A stretch of DNA of 54,664 nt, from IMG/VR virus record IMGVR_UViG_3300042090_002079, positions 1 to 54,664 of that record; one strand, given 5' to 3'. A program made the translations under genes and the position numbers. This document shows, one piece after another, positions 47,321 through 54,585 of the stretch. This stretch comes from a virus. A model generated the notes under the pieces. That model saw only the letters and a list, made by a program, of their open reading frames with translations. It was not told the DNA's origin and did no database searches. Every line of letters begins with the position of its first letter. Positions within the stretch are counted from its first letter, which is position 1.

Positions 47321-49386
47321 CGGCGAAAACACGGATCGAAGATCAGAAATCAGAGAACAGCGAGGCGTCCGCTTTGGCGGAGGGCAACGCTTCGCTCGCG
47401 CCCGCTCCGCAGGAGACCGCAGTGCAGTCGATCGCGCTTGAGCGCCTCGCGCCCAATCCGCTTAACCCGCGCAAGACCTTTGATGATGCCGCGCTGGGCG
47501 AGCTGGTGCAGTCGATCAAGGAACTCGGCGTCGCGGTGCCGCTCCTGGTGCGCCCGCGCAACAAACCGTATTTCGCCTCGCAGGGTGAACTCGGCATATC
47601 GGGCAAAGTCTGGTATCTGGCCTGCACAAACATCGTCGGCCGTACCAACCTGGTGGAGACGTTCAGCCACCAGAGTGAGCCGGAGAACAAGGCCGCGGCA
47701 GAAAAGGCAGCGCTTGAAAAGAACGGCGCGGAGGACTTCGAGATCGTTGCCGGCGAGCGCCGCTGGCGCGCCTCGAAGCTTGCCGGCAAGACCACGGTGC
47801 CGTGCATCGTGCGCGCGCTCTCCGATGCCGACGCTGCGGATCATGCGCTCGTCGACAACCTCCAGCGCAAGGACGTGGAGGCGATTGAGCAGGCCGAAGG
47901 TTTCGGCCGTTTGCTGCAGGCGCATGGCAGCATTGAAGCGGTGGCCGCGAGGGTGGGTAAAGACGTCGCCTATGTCACCAGGCATCTCAAACTGCGCACG
48001 CTGAATACCTGGTCGCGCCAGGCGCTTCGGGAAAGGCTTATCGTGGTGGACCACGCGCTGCTGCTGGCGCGGCTGGGCGTGGAGGAGCAGGATGCCGAGC
48101 TCAAGTGGGTGCTCGACCGCGATGCCGGGTCCAAGACGCCGGTGGATAAGGTCCTGAAGGAGCAGATCGAGGCCAGAAAGCGCGAAAGCAAAGGCGGATA
48201 TCACTGGGAGCCGGAGTCGGTCATCCAGCTGAAACGCCACATTGAGCAGAACAGCGGCCGCAAGCTGAGCCGCGCGCCCTGGGATCTCGACGACGCCGCG
48301 CTGGTTCGCGAGGCCGGCGCCTGCAACGCATGTCCCTCGAACACCAAGGCGAATACGTCTCTCTTTGCCGATCTTGCCATTGAGGCGCCCACCTGCGCGG
48401 ACGGCCGGTGCTTCGAAGCGAAGCGGGAGCAGTTTGTCCAGATCAAACTGGCGCACGCCGGGATGCCCCCGGGTTCGGCGGTGCGGCTGAGCTGGAAGGC
48501 GACCTCAACGGCGCCGCGCATGACGACGGTAGCCGAAGAGGCCCCAGGTGGCCCAGCCAAGGGAAGCGTCGTTCTCAATCTCAAGCAGGTTTTCAAGGCC
48601 GGCCAATGGATTGAGGCGAAGAAGGGCTCGTGCCCCAACGTGATCACCGGCGTCACCGTCGACTGGTCCGACGCCAACGATCGCGGATATATGGGGGGCG
48701 GCGAGCGGCTGAAGAAGCCGGGCCAGGCGTTGCTCGTCTGCGTCGCGGCCAAGTGCAAGGCGCACCGCAAGGACTGGGAGAAGCCGAAGACCGGCAACGG
48801 CAACGGCGCACCGCGCGAGAGCGAGGCGGAGCGCGAGGCCAAGCGCGAGAAAATGCGGCTCGCCGCCAGGGCCGAGACGCGGTTCCGGGTTCGCTTGGCG
48901 GGCGAGGCGATCCAGAAGGTCACCCGGATGCCCGAAGCGATTCTGCGCCGCATCCTGCTTGATCAACTGCCCGCCGGCTCCGAGCTGGAGGCGGTCAACG
49001 CGGTCCTGCCAGGCGTCCGCAAGCTGCTGGAGACGGCCAAGCTTGACAGCATCGAATTCGCGCGGGCCGTGGCCGTGGCCAGCATCCAGGGCCGGCATCT
49101 TGAGGTTTGGGAACACTGGGAGGCCAAGCAGTTCCGCAAGGAGTTCGTCGAGGATCTCAAAGCCATGGGTTACGACGCTTCGAAGGCCTGGGAAAAGCCG
49201 GAGAAGCAGTTGGCGGCAGCCAGTTCTGAGCCGCCGGTAAAGGCAAAAGCGAAGGCGGAGGCGCCCGGGAAGGCCGCGGTAAAGCCGCCGCTGCTCAGCG
49301 CCGCGGCCAGGGAGCGGATCGCTGCCGCTCAGAAGAAGCGCTGGGCTTTGAATAAGAAGGCGGCGAAGAAAGGCGGCACCAAATGA
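47317..49386 (+). CDS. ParB/Spo0J-like protein
   Basis: The 689-residue protein has a ParB N-terminal domain: LAPNPLNPRKTF (about 44-55) and the CTP-binding motif IVAGERRWRASKLAG (about 143-157). An extra segment of about 50 residues separates them. An HTH follows (GSIEAVAARVGKDVAYVTRHLK), then a Cys-rich part (CNACPSNT...CADGRC) and a basic tail (RIAAAQKKRWALNKK). No ParA is seen, so it may not segregate DNA; phage ParB-like proteins can be regulators or nucleases. Overlaps both neighbours. Confidence 0.8.
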   Translation: MTAKTRIEDQKSENSEASALAEGNASLAPAPQETAVQSIALERLAPNPLNPRKTFDDAALGELVQSIKELGVAVPLLVRPRNKPYFASQGELGISGKVWYLACTNIVGRTNLVETFSHQSEPENKAAAEKAALEKNGAEDFEIVAGERRWRASKLAGKTTVPCIVRALSDADAADHALVDNLQRKDVEAIEQAEGFGRLLQAHGSIEAVAARVGKDVAYVTRHLKLRTLNTWSRQALRERLIVVDHALLLARLGVEEQDAELKWVLDRDAGSKTPVDKVLKEQIEARKRESKGGYHWEPESVIQLKRHIEQNSGRKLSRAPWDLDDAALVREAGACNACPSNTKANTSLFADLAIEAPTCADGRCFEAKREQFVQIKLAHAGMPPGSAVRLSWKATSTAPRMTTVAEEAPGGPAKGSVVLNLKQVFKAGQWIEAKKGSCPNVITGVTVDWSDANDRGYMGGGERLKKPGQALLVCVAAKCKAHRKDWEKPKTGNGNGAPRESEAEREAKREKMRLAARAETRFRVRLAGEAIQKVTRMPEAILRRILLDQLPAGSELEAVNAVLPGVRKLLETAKLDSIEFARAVAVASIQGRHLEVWEHWEAKQFRKEFVEDLKAMGYDASKAWEKPEKQLAAASSEPPVKAKAKAEAPGKAAVKPPLLSAAARERIAAAQKKRWALNKKAAKKGGTK
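47334..47361 (+). repeat. Heptanucleotide repeats inside the parB-like gene
   Basis: GATCGAA, GATCAGA, AATCAGA and GAACAGC in 7-base register encode residues 7-15 of the ParB-like protein. Confidence 0.6.
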
Positions 49387-49649
49387 GGCCGCTCTCGCAA
49401 CGGAAGACGCGCCTGGTCTTCGAGACCGATGACTTCGTATTCGAGCGCGGGCACCAGCGCCAGGTGGTGATTGAGGCGCGGCCCCGTTTTGCGATGGTGC
49501 GGCTGAAGGGCAGGCACACCGGCTTCCCGATCTGCTATGCGGCCGTGTACCACGCGGCGGCCAAGCTGGCGGCCGAGGATGTGCGCCGGCTGAAGGAGCG
49601 GGTCAAGCCAGGTGGGAAGGCGGCGAAGAAGAAAGCGGGGCGCACATGA
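49383..49649 (+). CDS. Small basic hypothetical protein
   Basis: An 88-residue protein with a beta-rich N-terminal half (LVFETDDFVFERGHQRQVVI) and a Lys-rich C-terminus (GKAAKKKAGRT) resembling the end of the ParB-like protein just upstream. ATG overlaps the previous stop. Family unknown. Confidence 0.6.
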   Translation: MRPLSQRKTRLVFETDDFVFERGHQRQVVIEARPRFAMVRLKGRHTGFPICYAAVYHAAAKLAAEDVRRLKERVKPGGKAAKKKAGRT

Positions 49650-49951
49650 TTGCGCCGGGCATTTGCAGGCATTGCGGGTGCTGCGAGGCGAAGCCGTGCC
49701 GGGCGCATCGCGAGGACTGCTGCTGGACGGATGGCAGCCGGACGGTGTGCGCCTCCTTCGAGTGCATCAAGGCGGAGCGGGCGCGGATGGCGGCGGCGAA
49801 GGCGGCTACGGAGGCGGCCCGGCCAAAATCGAAGTACCGGGGCTGGGGCTACGGGGCGATTGTGGACGATCTGCGCAAGCAGGCGCGGGCGAAACGGAAA
49901 GGGGCAGTGGGATGGCGACGCGGACTGAAGGATCGAAGGGACTGCCGGTGA
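49646..49951 (+). CDS. Cys-rich small phage protein
   Basis: The 101-residue protein has the pattern CRHCGCCEAKPCRAHREDCC, then WTDGSRTVCASFEC, which recurs in small phage proteins and is probably a metal-binding domain. The rest is basic. ATG 49646 overlaps the upstream stop. Function unknown. Confidence 0.65.
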   Translation: MIAPGICRHCGCCEAKPCRAHREDCCWTDGSRTVCASFECIKAERARMAAAKAATEAARPKSKYRGWGYGAIVDDLRKQARAKRKGAVGWRRGLKDRRDCR

Positions 49952-50193
49952 GCGTGGGCTTCCATACCTGCGCGGTGGAAAATTGTCGCGGGCTGGCGTG
50001 GCCGGGGGAGCTCTACTGCCGGCGCTGTGGGCAGGAGATTGAGGCGCTGAGCGCGCTGCCGCAGACGAGCTGGTCGGCGCGCGTGGATTCGCTGCTGTGG
50101 GGAACGTTCGCGGCGGTCCTGTTCTCCGCGCTGGCGCTGGGCTTCGGGCCGTATCTGCTGGCATGCGCACGGCTGTGGTTTGGAGGGAAGTGA
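49912..50193 (+). CDS. Zinc-ribbon membrane protein
   Basis: A 93-residue protein with CAVENCRGLAWPGELYCRRC (zinc ribbon) and a C-terminal membrane helix (LLWGTFAAVLFSALALGF). It has the same general design as the minus-strand protein at 43158. ATG 49912 lies behind GGGGCAGTGGG and overlaps the previous gene by 40 bases; GTG 49948 is an alternative. Confidence 0.55.
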   Translation: MATRTEGSKGLPVSVGFHTCAVENCRGLAWPGELYCRRCGQEIEALSALPQTSWSARVDSLLWGTFAAVLFSALALGFGPYLLACARLWFGGK

Positions 50194-50303
50194 TGCGGAA
50201 CGCGAAAACGTGGGAGGAAACGCCAATGGCGGATAAGGTAACCGATCCCGAGTTGATTCCGAGTAGCCGGCGCGGCGGCGCGCCTTTCTGGAGTGAACCA
50301 TGA
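50193..50303 (+). CDS. Tiny hypothetical protein
   Basis: A 36-residue reading frame. Both ATG 50193 (GGAGGG five bases upstream) and ATG 50226 (GGGAGG eight bases upstream) have good ribosome sites. The end (IPSSRRGGAPFWSEP) overlaps the next start. Two ribosome sites in succession make some translation likely. Confidence 0.4.
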   Translation: MRNAKTWEETPMADKVTDPELIPSSRRGGAPFWSEP

Positions 50304-51043
50304 TCAAAGAAGCATTGGAGTTCCTGGCGGGAATTCAAACGCCGAAGAATCCGCAGGTCGTGCTGGTGCATGACCAACCCTTCATTGTTAACCAAAATGG
50401 CACGCTCGGCGAGGCTGTAAGGCCCGTCGATGTTTCCTGGCCGAAGCAGGGGCTCGTGGTAGGCACGCTCAGCGGCCTGGTGGATGCGTACAAGGCCAAG
50501 GTCGGCGATCTTGGCGACAAGGTTGCACTGCATATCCAGTCCCACCTCCAGGTGAGCCTGGTGAACGTGAATCTGGATGCCTACGGCAAGCGGCGTGAGT
50601 ATGCGCGCGCCGTGCATGCTGAGGATACTGCATTCGAGTTCGGCAAGTTCTACGAGCCGGAGAAGTTTATCATTGCCTTCCGCGCGGGGTTTTATTTCAA
50701 CGAAGAAGCCGTGAAGGTGCAGCAGCTTTGCTCGACCATTGCTTCCGGAAGCGCGGTTGCGGTGAATGACGACGGCATTTCGCAAGAGGTGATTGTCAAG
50801 TCGGGAACCCTGACGGAGGCGGGGATTACGCTGCCAGCTGATGGTATCCCGCTGATTCCGTGGCGCACCTTCCGCGACGCCAACCCGGTGGAGAGCCGGT
50901 TCCTGCTTCGCATGCGAGGCGTAAAGGATGGGCTGCCGCTGATCGCCATCTTCGAGATCGATGCGCGTTGGAAGCTGGACCACGTGGCCAGCATTCGCAG
51001 CTACCTGCACGGCGAGCTGCCGGACGCGACAATCATCGCCTGA
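50300..51043 (+). CDS. Conserved phage protein of unknown function
   Basis: The 247-residue protein follows a pattern I recall from many phages: PFIVNQNGTL, then VVGTLSGLVDAYK, LQVSLVNVNL, DDGISQEVIVKSG and LIPWRTFRDANPVESRFLLR. Its function is not established. The place in an early operon suggests a DNA-metabolism role. It overlaps the upstream gene by four bases. Confidence 0.65.
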   Translation: MIKEALEFLAGIQTPKNPQVVLVHDQPFIVNQNGTLGEAVRPVDVSWPKQGLVVGTLSGLVDAYKAKVGDLGDKVALHIQSHLQVSLVNVNLDAYGKRREYARAVHAEDTAFEFGKFYEPEKFIIAFRAGFYFNEEAVKVQQLCSTIASGSAVAVNDDGISQEVIVKSGTLTEAGITLPADGIPLIPWRTFRDANPVESRFLLRMRGVKDGLPLIAIFEIDARWKLDHVASIRSYLHGELPDATIIA

Positions 51044-51088
51044 CGAGTTCTGCGCCGGCGCGTGAGGCTACGGTGCGGAAGGCTGCCC

Positions 51089-51223
51089 ATGGCAGCCAGC
51101 GTGCGGCAAACGGCGACTTGGGAGATCGGCCTGACCTGGGCCCATAGACCTCAAGGGAGCAGCAAGCGCGGGTTGAGCCTCGGACTGGGCGACGACACCC
51201 GCGCCGCCGCACAAAAGCGGTGA
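51089..51223 (+). CDS. Possible 44-residue protein
   Basis: An open frame from ATG 51089 (GGAAGG nearby) to TGA, in the 214-base gap. The sequence (TATWEIGLTWAHRPQGSSKR) is plausible but not distinctive. A perfect hairpin GGCTGCC-cat-GGCAGCC (51081-51097) covers its start codon, so the region may instead be an RNA element. Confidence 0.3.
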   Translation: MAASVRQTATWEIGLTWAHRPQGSSKRGLSLGLGDDTRAAAQKR

Positions 51224-51246
51224 TTGGCGACGAGCGATTGGCGGAA
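51219..51246 (+). repeat. Heptanucleotide repeats
   Basis: GGTGATT, GGCGACG, AGCGATT and GGCGGAA lie in 7-base register before the ribosome site of the 51258 gene. Confidence 0.65.
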
Positions 51247-51257
51247 TAGGAGACGGA

Positions 51258-51584
51258 ATGGGCGCAGGAAGAAATATGCCGTTGAGGATCGGAAGCTGCC
51301 CGCGGCCGCTTTCGCGGAAGAAGTTGAAGCAGTTGATGCCGCGCAACAGCAAAGGTCTGACGGCCAGTGCGCTGGCATCCAGTTTTGGACGCGAGCCACG
51401 CCTGGGAAGATTTCGCCGCTTCGCCTTGCGGGAGATCGACGAATTGGAAGAAGAGCAGCGCAAGGCAGGAGAGCGGGGCCTGGCAGAGCAGGCGGCCAGC
51501 CTGCTCAGAAACCTCAAGGGATTATTCGCCGCGCGGGACAAGTCGAAGGCCGCGCAGCAGCACAAGGCGCGGAGAGGGACGTAA
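51258..51584 (+). CDS. Basic hypothetical protein
   Basis: A 108-residue, very basic protein: SCPRPLSRKKLKQLMPRN at the start, then a Glu/Lys-rich coiled coil (LREIDELEEEQRKAGERG) and a basic end. It probably binds nucleic acid. Ribosome site AGGAG. Family unknown. Confidence 0.55.
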   Translation: MGAGRNMPLRIGSCPRPLSRKKLKQLMPRNSKGLTASALASSFGREPRLGRFRRFALREIDELEEEQRKAGERGLAEQAASLLRNLKGLFAARDKSKAAQQHKARRGT

Positions 51585-51586
51585 AA

Positions 51587-51621
51587 GCAGGGAACAGGCA
51601 TCAGAGATCAAGGAGCAGGGA
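51587..51621 (+). repeat. Heptanucleotide repeats
   Basis: GCAGGGA, ACAGGCA, TCAGAGA, TCAAGGA and GCAGGGA are five units in exact 7-base register filling the gap up to ATG 51622; the fourth and fifth units serve as ribosome site. Confidence 0.85.
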
Positions 51622-51888
51622 ATGAAAGTGAAGCGAGTCTTTGTAACGCCGGAACTTATCACGACGATGATGACGACCGGCTATGTCCTGCGCGGTGAGT
51701 TGGAGATCTCCGAGGGAGTTCCTTCGGGATGTGCGCTTGTAGCTGTGGGATGGGATGCGAGCCGGCGTTGCTATGCACTCGATTTCCATCATGAAGCCTT
51801 CGCGTGGGTTGCCGAGGGAGAGGAACCGCCAATTCTGACGGTGAGCATCACCAGGAAGAACCCGGTCATTGTCGACGCATTGAGCTGA
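51622..51888 (+). CDS. Hypothetical early protein
   Basis: An 88-residue beta-rich protein (VFVTPELITTMMTTGYVLRG, then ALDFHHEAFAWVAEGEEPP). Its translation start is formed by the preceding heptanucleotide repeats. Family unknown. Confidence 0.6.
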   Translation: MKVKRVFVTPELITTMMTTGYVLRGELEISEGVPSGCALVAVGWDASRRCYALDFHHEAFAWVAEGEEPPILTVSITRKNPVIVDALS

Positions 51889-51943
51889 CGGCGGCGCCGC
51901 ACAGGAGGCAGTTGCCAGGGATTCCAGAGCGGAAGGGGAAACG

Positions 51944-52360
51944 ATGGAACTGGGCGCAAAGTTCGAAGGATGGGCGCTGATTGAGCTGTGGGGAAAACAG
52001 CGCGAGGCTGGCTATGTGACGACGCAGTACTTCGGCGGCGACGCGATGTTTCGGGTGCAGGTCCCGTGTATTCCGGCCAGCGAAGAAACGCTCACGGGAT
52101 GGCTCCTGGTAGGCGATCGGTTCGCGCCGCCGGGCGCGGTAATTGCAAGATCGGCGATTCCTGCGCGCATCCGGCTGATCGCCGCCGGCGCCGTATTCGC
52201 GCTGAATCCCGCGACCGAAGCGGCGGTGCATGCCGCTGTAGCCGGATCGGAGCACCGCGAAGTCACGTTCGTCTCGCTACCTGATGGCGCGCAGCGGTCT
52301 GCGCCGGAGGATGGCGGCGATATCGAACCCGGCGGGAAGGCCGCTGCCGGCGAGGTGTGA
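51944..52360 (+). CDS. Conserved phage protein (acts in unknown step)
   Basis: The 138-residue protein opens with KFEGWALIELWGKQREAGYV followed by FGGDAMFRVQVP, a pattern recurring in small proteins of Mu-like and other phages. No function is established. The C-terminus is acidic and disordered. ATG 51944 follows GGAAGGGGAAACG. Confidence 0.65.
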   Translation: MELGAKFEGWALIELWGKQREAGYVTTQYFGGDAMFRVQVPCIPASEETLTGWLLVGDRFAPPGAVIARSAIPARIRLIAAGAVFALNPATEAAVHAAVAGSEHREVTFVSLPDGAQRSAPEDGGDIEPGGKAAAGEV

Positions 52361-52362
52361 CG

Positions 52363-52623
52363 ATGGCGAAGACGCCGCCGGACTGGACGAAGACGGGGAC
52401 CGTTGCGGGCTACGCCGAGTATGTGCGCAAGCAGAGCGACGCGATCTGTGTGCTGGTGGTCCGGCCACAGGATTCGGTTTTTGCGGTGGATCCGGAATGC
52501 GCGCCGGCGGATGCCGAGAGGCTGGTGCAAGAGTATGTGCCGCGCCTGGCGGAGCGGGTGGCGCTGGCGCGGAAAGAGAAGAAGCAGGCGGCGCGGCTGG
52601 AGCTGGGGGAAAACAGGGAGTGA
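52363..52623 (+). CDS. Hypothetical early protein, 3' end duplicated downstream
   Basis: An 86-residue protein (MAKTPPDWTKTGTVAGYAEY) ending in a basic helix (RLAERVALARKEKKQAARLE). The last 84 bases of its coding and stop region recur at 53228-53311. ATG 52363 is preferred over GTG 52357, with GAGGT upstream. Confidence 0.6.
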   Translation: MAKTPPDWTKTGTVAGYAEYVRKQSDAICVLVVRPQDSVFAVDPECAPADAERLVQEYVPRLAERVALARKEKKQAARLELGENRE

Positions 52624-52624
52624 G
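52541..52624 (+). repeat. 84-bp direct repeat, copy 1
   Basis: Nearly identical to 53228-53311, offset 687 bases, with only a few differences. It encodes the C-terminus of the 52363 gene. Confidence 0.9.
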
Positions 52625-52631
52625 GGCGGAT

Positions 52632-53324
52632 ATGAGGAAGAGAGTGAAGAAACCCGCGAGCGAGCCCGCGCAACCGTTACAGCCGCTGCGGCGCTGTTTG
52701 CCGGACGTTCCGGACAAACCGGTGATCGATGAGGATGGGGAGGAATTCTTCCCTGGCTTTAACGGCGATGTCAGCCAGTCGCCTCTTTATGTGACGGATG
52801 GACACCTCCTGCTGTTGAAGGGCGCTATCGATCCGGAGGTTGTCATCAATAATAGAAACCCTGACCACTGGACTGCAAAGCACGCGACCGAAGAAGCGAT
52901 CCGAAAGGTCTGGAATGACGCTATGGGGCGCGAGGAGGGCAACGCGGACTTCATCGGCGGGTGCGATGGACCTTTTGATGGGATCGCTTTCGTATGTGAT
53001 GTTTTGGGACGGGTGACGGTGGTAAGCGGCCATAAGCTCGCCTTCGCGTTAAAGGCTGTTCATCTCGACAAGTTGACGGTGAGTAAGAAGTTCTTCAACC
53101 GGTGGCCTAACGATCCGCTGGCCCTTTGGCGCGACGGCAACCTGGTCGGACTGCTCATGCCGATAAGGGTATCCGCAGCGGAATTGTTCGCGCACTATGA
53201 CCTGCACGGCGAGCCAGTCAATTTGGTCGCGCCTGGCGGAGCGGGTGACGCTGGCGCGGAAAGAGAAAAAGCAGGCGGCGCGGCTGGAGCTGGGGCCGAA
53301 CAGGGAGTGAGCACATGGGCGTGA
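52632..53324 (+). CDS. Hypothetical protein inserted between direct repeats
   Basis: The 230-residue protein (FFPGFNGDVSQSPLYVTDGH, NADFIGGCDGPFDGIAFVCD, then VRLDKLTVSKKFF-like VHLDKLTVSKKFFNRW) is of unknown family. Its last about 32 residues (PGGAGDAGAEREKAGGAAGA) are the repeat sequence read out of the frame used in copy 1. So the natural end of the protein has been replaced by a frame-shifted tail. Confidence 0.6.
   Translation: MRKRVKKPASEPAQPLQPLRRCLPDVPDKPVIDEDGEEFFPGFNGDVSQSPLYVTDGHLLLLKGAIDPEVVINNRNPDHWTAKHATEEAIRKVWNDAMGREEGNADFIGGCDGPFDGIAFVCDVLGRVTVVSGHKLAFALKAVHLDKLTVSKKFFNRWPNDPLALWRDGNLVGLLMPIRVSAAELFAHYDLHGEPVNLVAPGGAGDAGAEREKAGGAAGAGAEQGVSTWA
53228..53311 (+). repeat. 84-bp direct repeat, copy 2
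   Basis: Second copy of the segment at 52541-52624. Here it is translated in another frame as the tail of the 52632 protein. It lies four bases before the DUF5131 start. Confidence 0.9.
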
Positions 53325-54568
53325 AGACAGGCATTGAGTGGTGTGATTCGACGTGGAGTCCGATCCGGGCGCGGGTGAAGATGGACGCGCCGGCGATTGC
53401 GCGGGCAAAAGGCTACACCTCGCTGGTGCAGATCGCGATGAAGATGCGAGGTCACGTTGGCCAGCACTGCGAGCATATCTCGCCTGGCTGCGAGCACTGC
53501 TACGCGGAGACGATGCAGGGTCGCTGCCTGCCGGCGAATGGAACGGGACTGCCCTACGATCGCCGCAGCCGTGACCTGGTCGATGTATTCGTGGACGAGA
53601 AAGCGTTGCTGCTGCCGTTGAAGTGGTCAGTGGTCAGGGATCGGGTATCAGCAAAAACGCGCCCGCGACGGATCTTCGTGGAGAACCAGAGTGACCTGTT
53701 CGGCGACTGGGTAACAGACGAAATGCTGGACCGCGTCTTCGCGGTGATGGCGCTCTGCCCGCAGCACGCGTTCCAGGTGTTGACGAAGCGGCCGGAGCGG
53801 ATGCTGAACTACTTATCGGAGAAAGACAAAGCCTTTGAATTAATGGATGAGCAAATCGAGATGGTCGATTGGAACCACTCCCCGAAAGCGACGGTCGATG
53901 CCGTGGATAAGGCCCTAAAGCGCGTCGGGGAGAAGACGTCATGTGGGCGTGGCCCTCTGAGCGGCAAAGAAGAGTTCTGCTACATGCCCAAGATTGATGC
54001 ATGGCCGCTGCCGAATGTCTGGCTGGGCGTGAGCGTGGAGAACCAGCAGGCGGCGAATGATCGGATTCCCCTGCTGCTGCAGACGCCGGCGGCGGTGCGG
54101 TATGTGAGCTGCGAGCCACTGCTGGGGCCGGTGAATCTGACGGAGATCCGGTATCGGGATGACGACGTGGATTGTTTATGGAACGCGCTTACGGCCTATC
54201 ACGAGGTTCTCAATTCCAACAGCATGGACATCATCGCAACGGCAGATGACGGTGTCACCAAGCTCGACTGGGTGATCTGCGGCGGCGAGAGCGGACCAGG
54301 TGCGCGGCCGATGCATCCGGACTGGGCGTGCGGGCTGCGCGATCAATGCGCGGCCGCCCGGGCGCCGTTCTTCTTCAAGCAGTGGGGCGAGTGGCGTCCT
54401 ATCGATCTCTGGGTTCCTTCAGAGAAGGCGCCGCTGCAGATCGCCATTCGACTCGACGGCCGCGGTGTTCCGATGGACGTGAACCCCGATGACGTTGGCG
54501 GCCGCCGCATGATGCGCGTGGGCAAGCACGCCGCGGGCGCGCTGCTCGATGGCAAAGAGTACAAGTAG
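53315..54568 (+). CDS. DUF5131 family protein (phage Gp37/Gp68)
   Basis: The 417-residue protein has the family hallmarks: TGIEWCDSTWSPI, CEHISPGCEHCYAETM (C-x6-C-x2-C, like an iron-sulphur cluster site), FVENQSDLFGDWV, HAFQVLTKRPERM, NVWLGVSVENQ and VICGGESGPGARPMH. Its fold is thought related to radical-SAM-like barrels; function unproven. Between LPLKW and RPRRIF there is an extra about 11-residue piece encoded by heptanucleotide repeats, where relatives normally join directly. An insertion of about 55 residues also lies before PNVWLG. Confidence 0.85.
   Translation: MGVKTGIEWCDSTWSPIRARVKMDAPAIARAKGYTSLVQIAMKMRGHVGQHCEHISPGCEHCYAETMQGRCLPANGTGLPYDRRSRDLVDVFVDEKALLLPLKWSVVRDRVSAKTRPRRIFVENQSDLFGDWVTDEMLDRVFAVMALCPQHAFQVLTKRPERMLNYLSEKDKAFELMDEQIEMVDWNHSPKATVDAVDKALKRVGEKTSCGRGPLSGKEEFCYMPKIDAWPLPNVWLGVSVENQQAANDRIPLLLQTPAAVRYVSCEPLLGPVNLTEIRYRDDDVDCLWNALTAYHEVLNSNSMDIIATADDGVTKLDWVICGGESGPGARPMHPDWACGLRDQCAAARAPFFFKQWGEWRPIDLWVPSEKAPLQIAIRLDGRGVPMDVNPDDVGGRRMMRVGKHAAGALLDGKEYK
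53623..53650 (+). repeat. Heptanucleotide repeats inside the DUF5131 gene
   Basis: GTGGTCA, GTGGTCA, GGGATCG and GGTATCA in exact 7-base register encode the extra residues SVVRDRVS. Confidence 0.8.
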
Positions 54569-54585
54569 TTTCCGGAGGTTCGCGC

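Noticed and set aside
47317-49386. Plasmid partition locus (phage-plasmid)
   Set aside because: A ParB-like gene alone, without ParA or clear parS repeats, together with an integrase and attP, does not support plasmid-type maintenance.
51089-51223. Firm annotation of a 44-residue protein
   Set aside because: Two frames are about equally plausible and a palindrome covers the start; kept only as a low-confidence entry.
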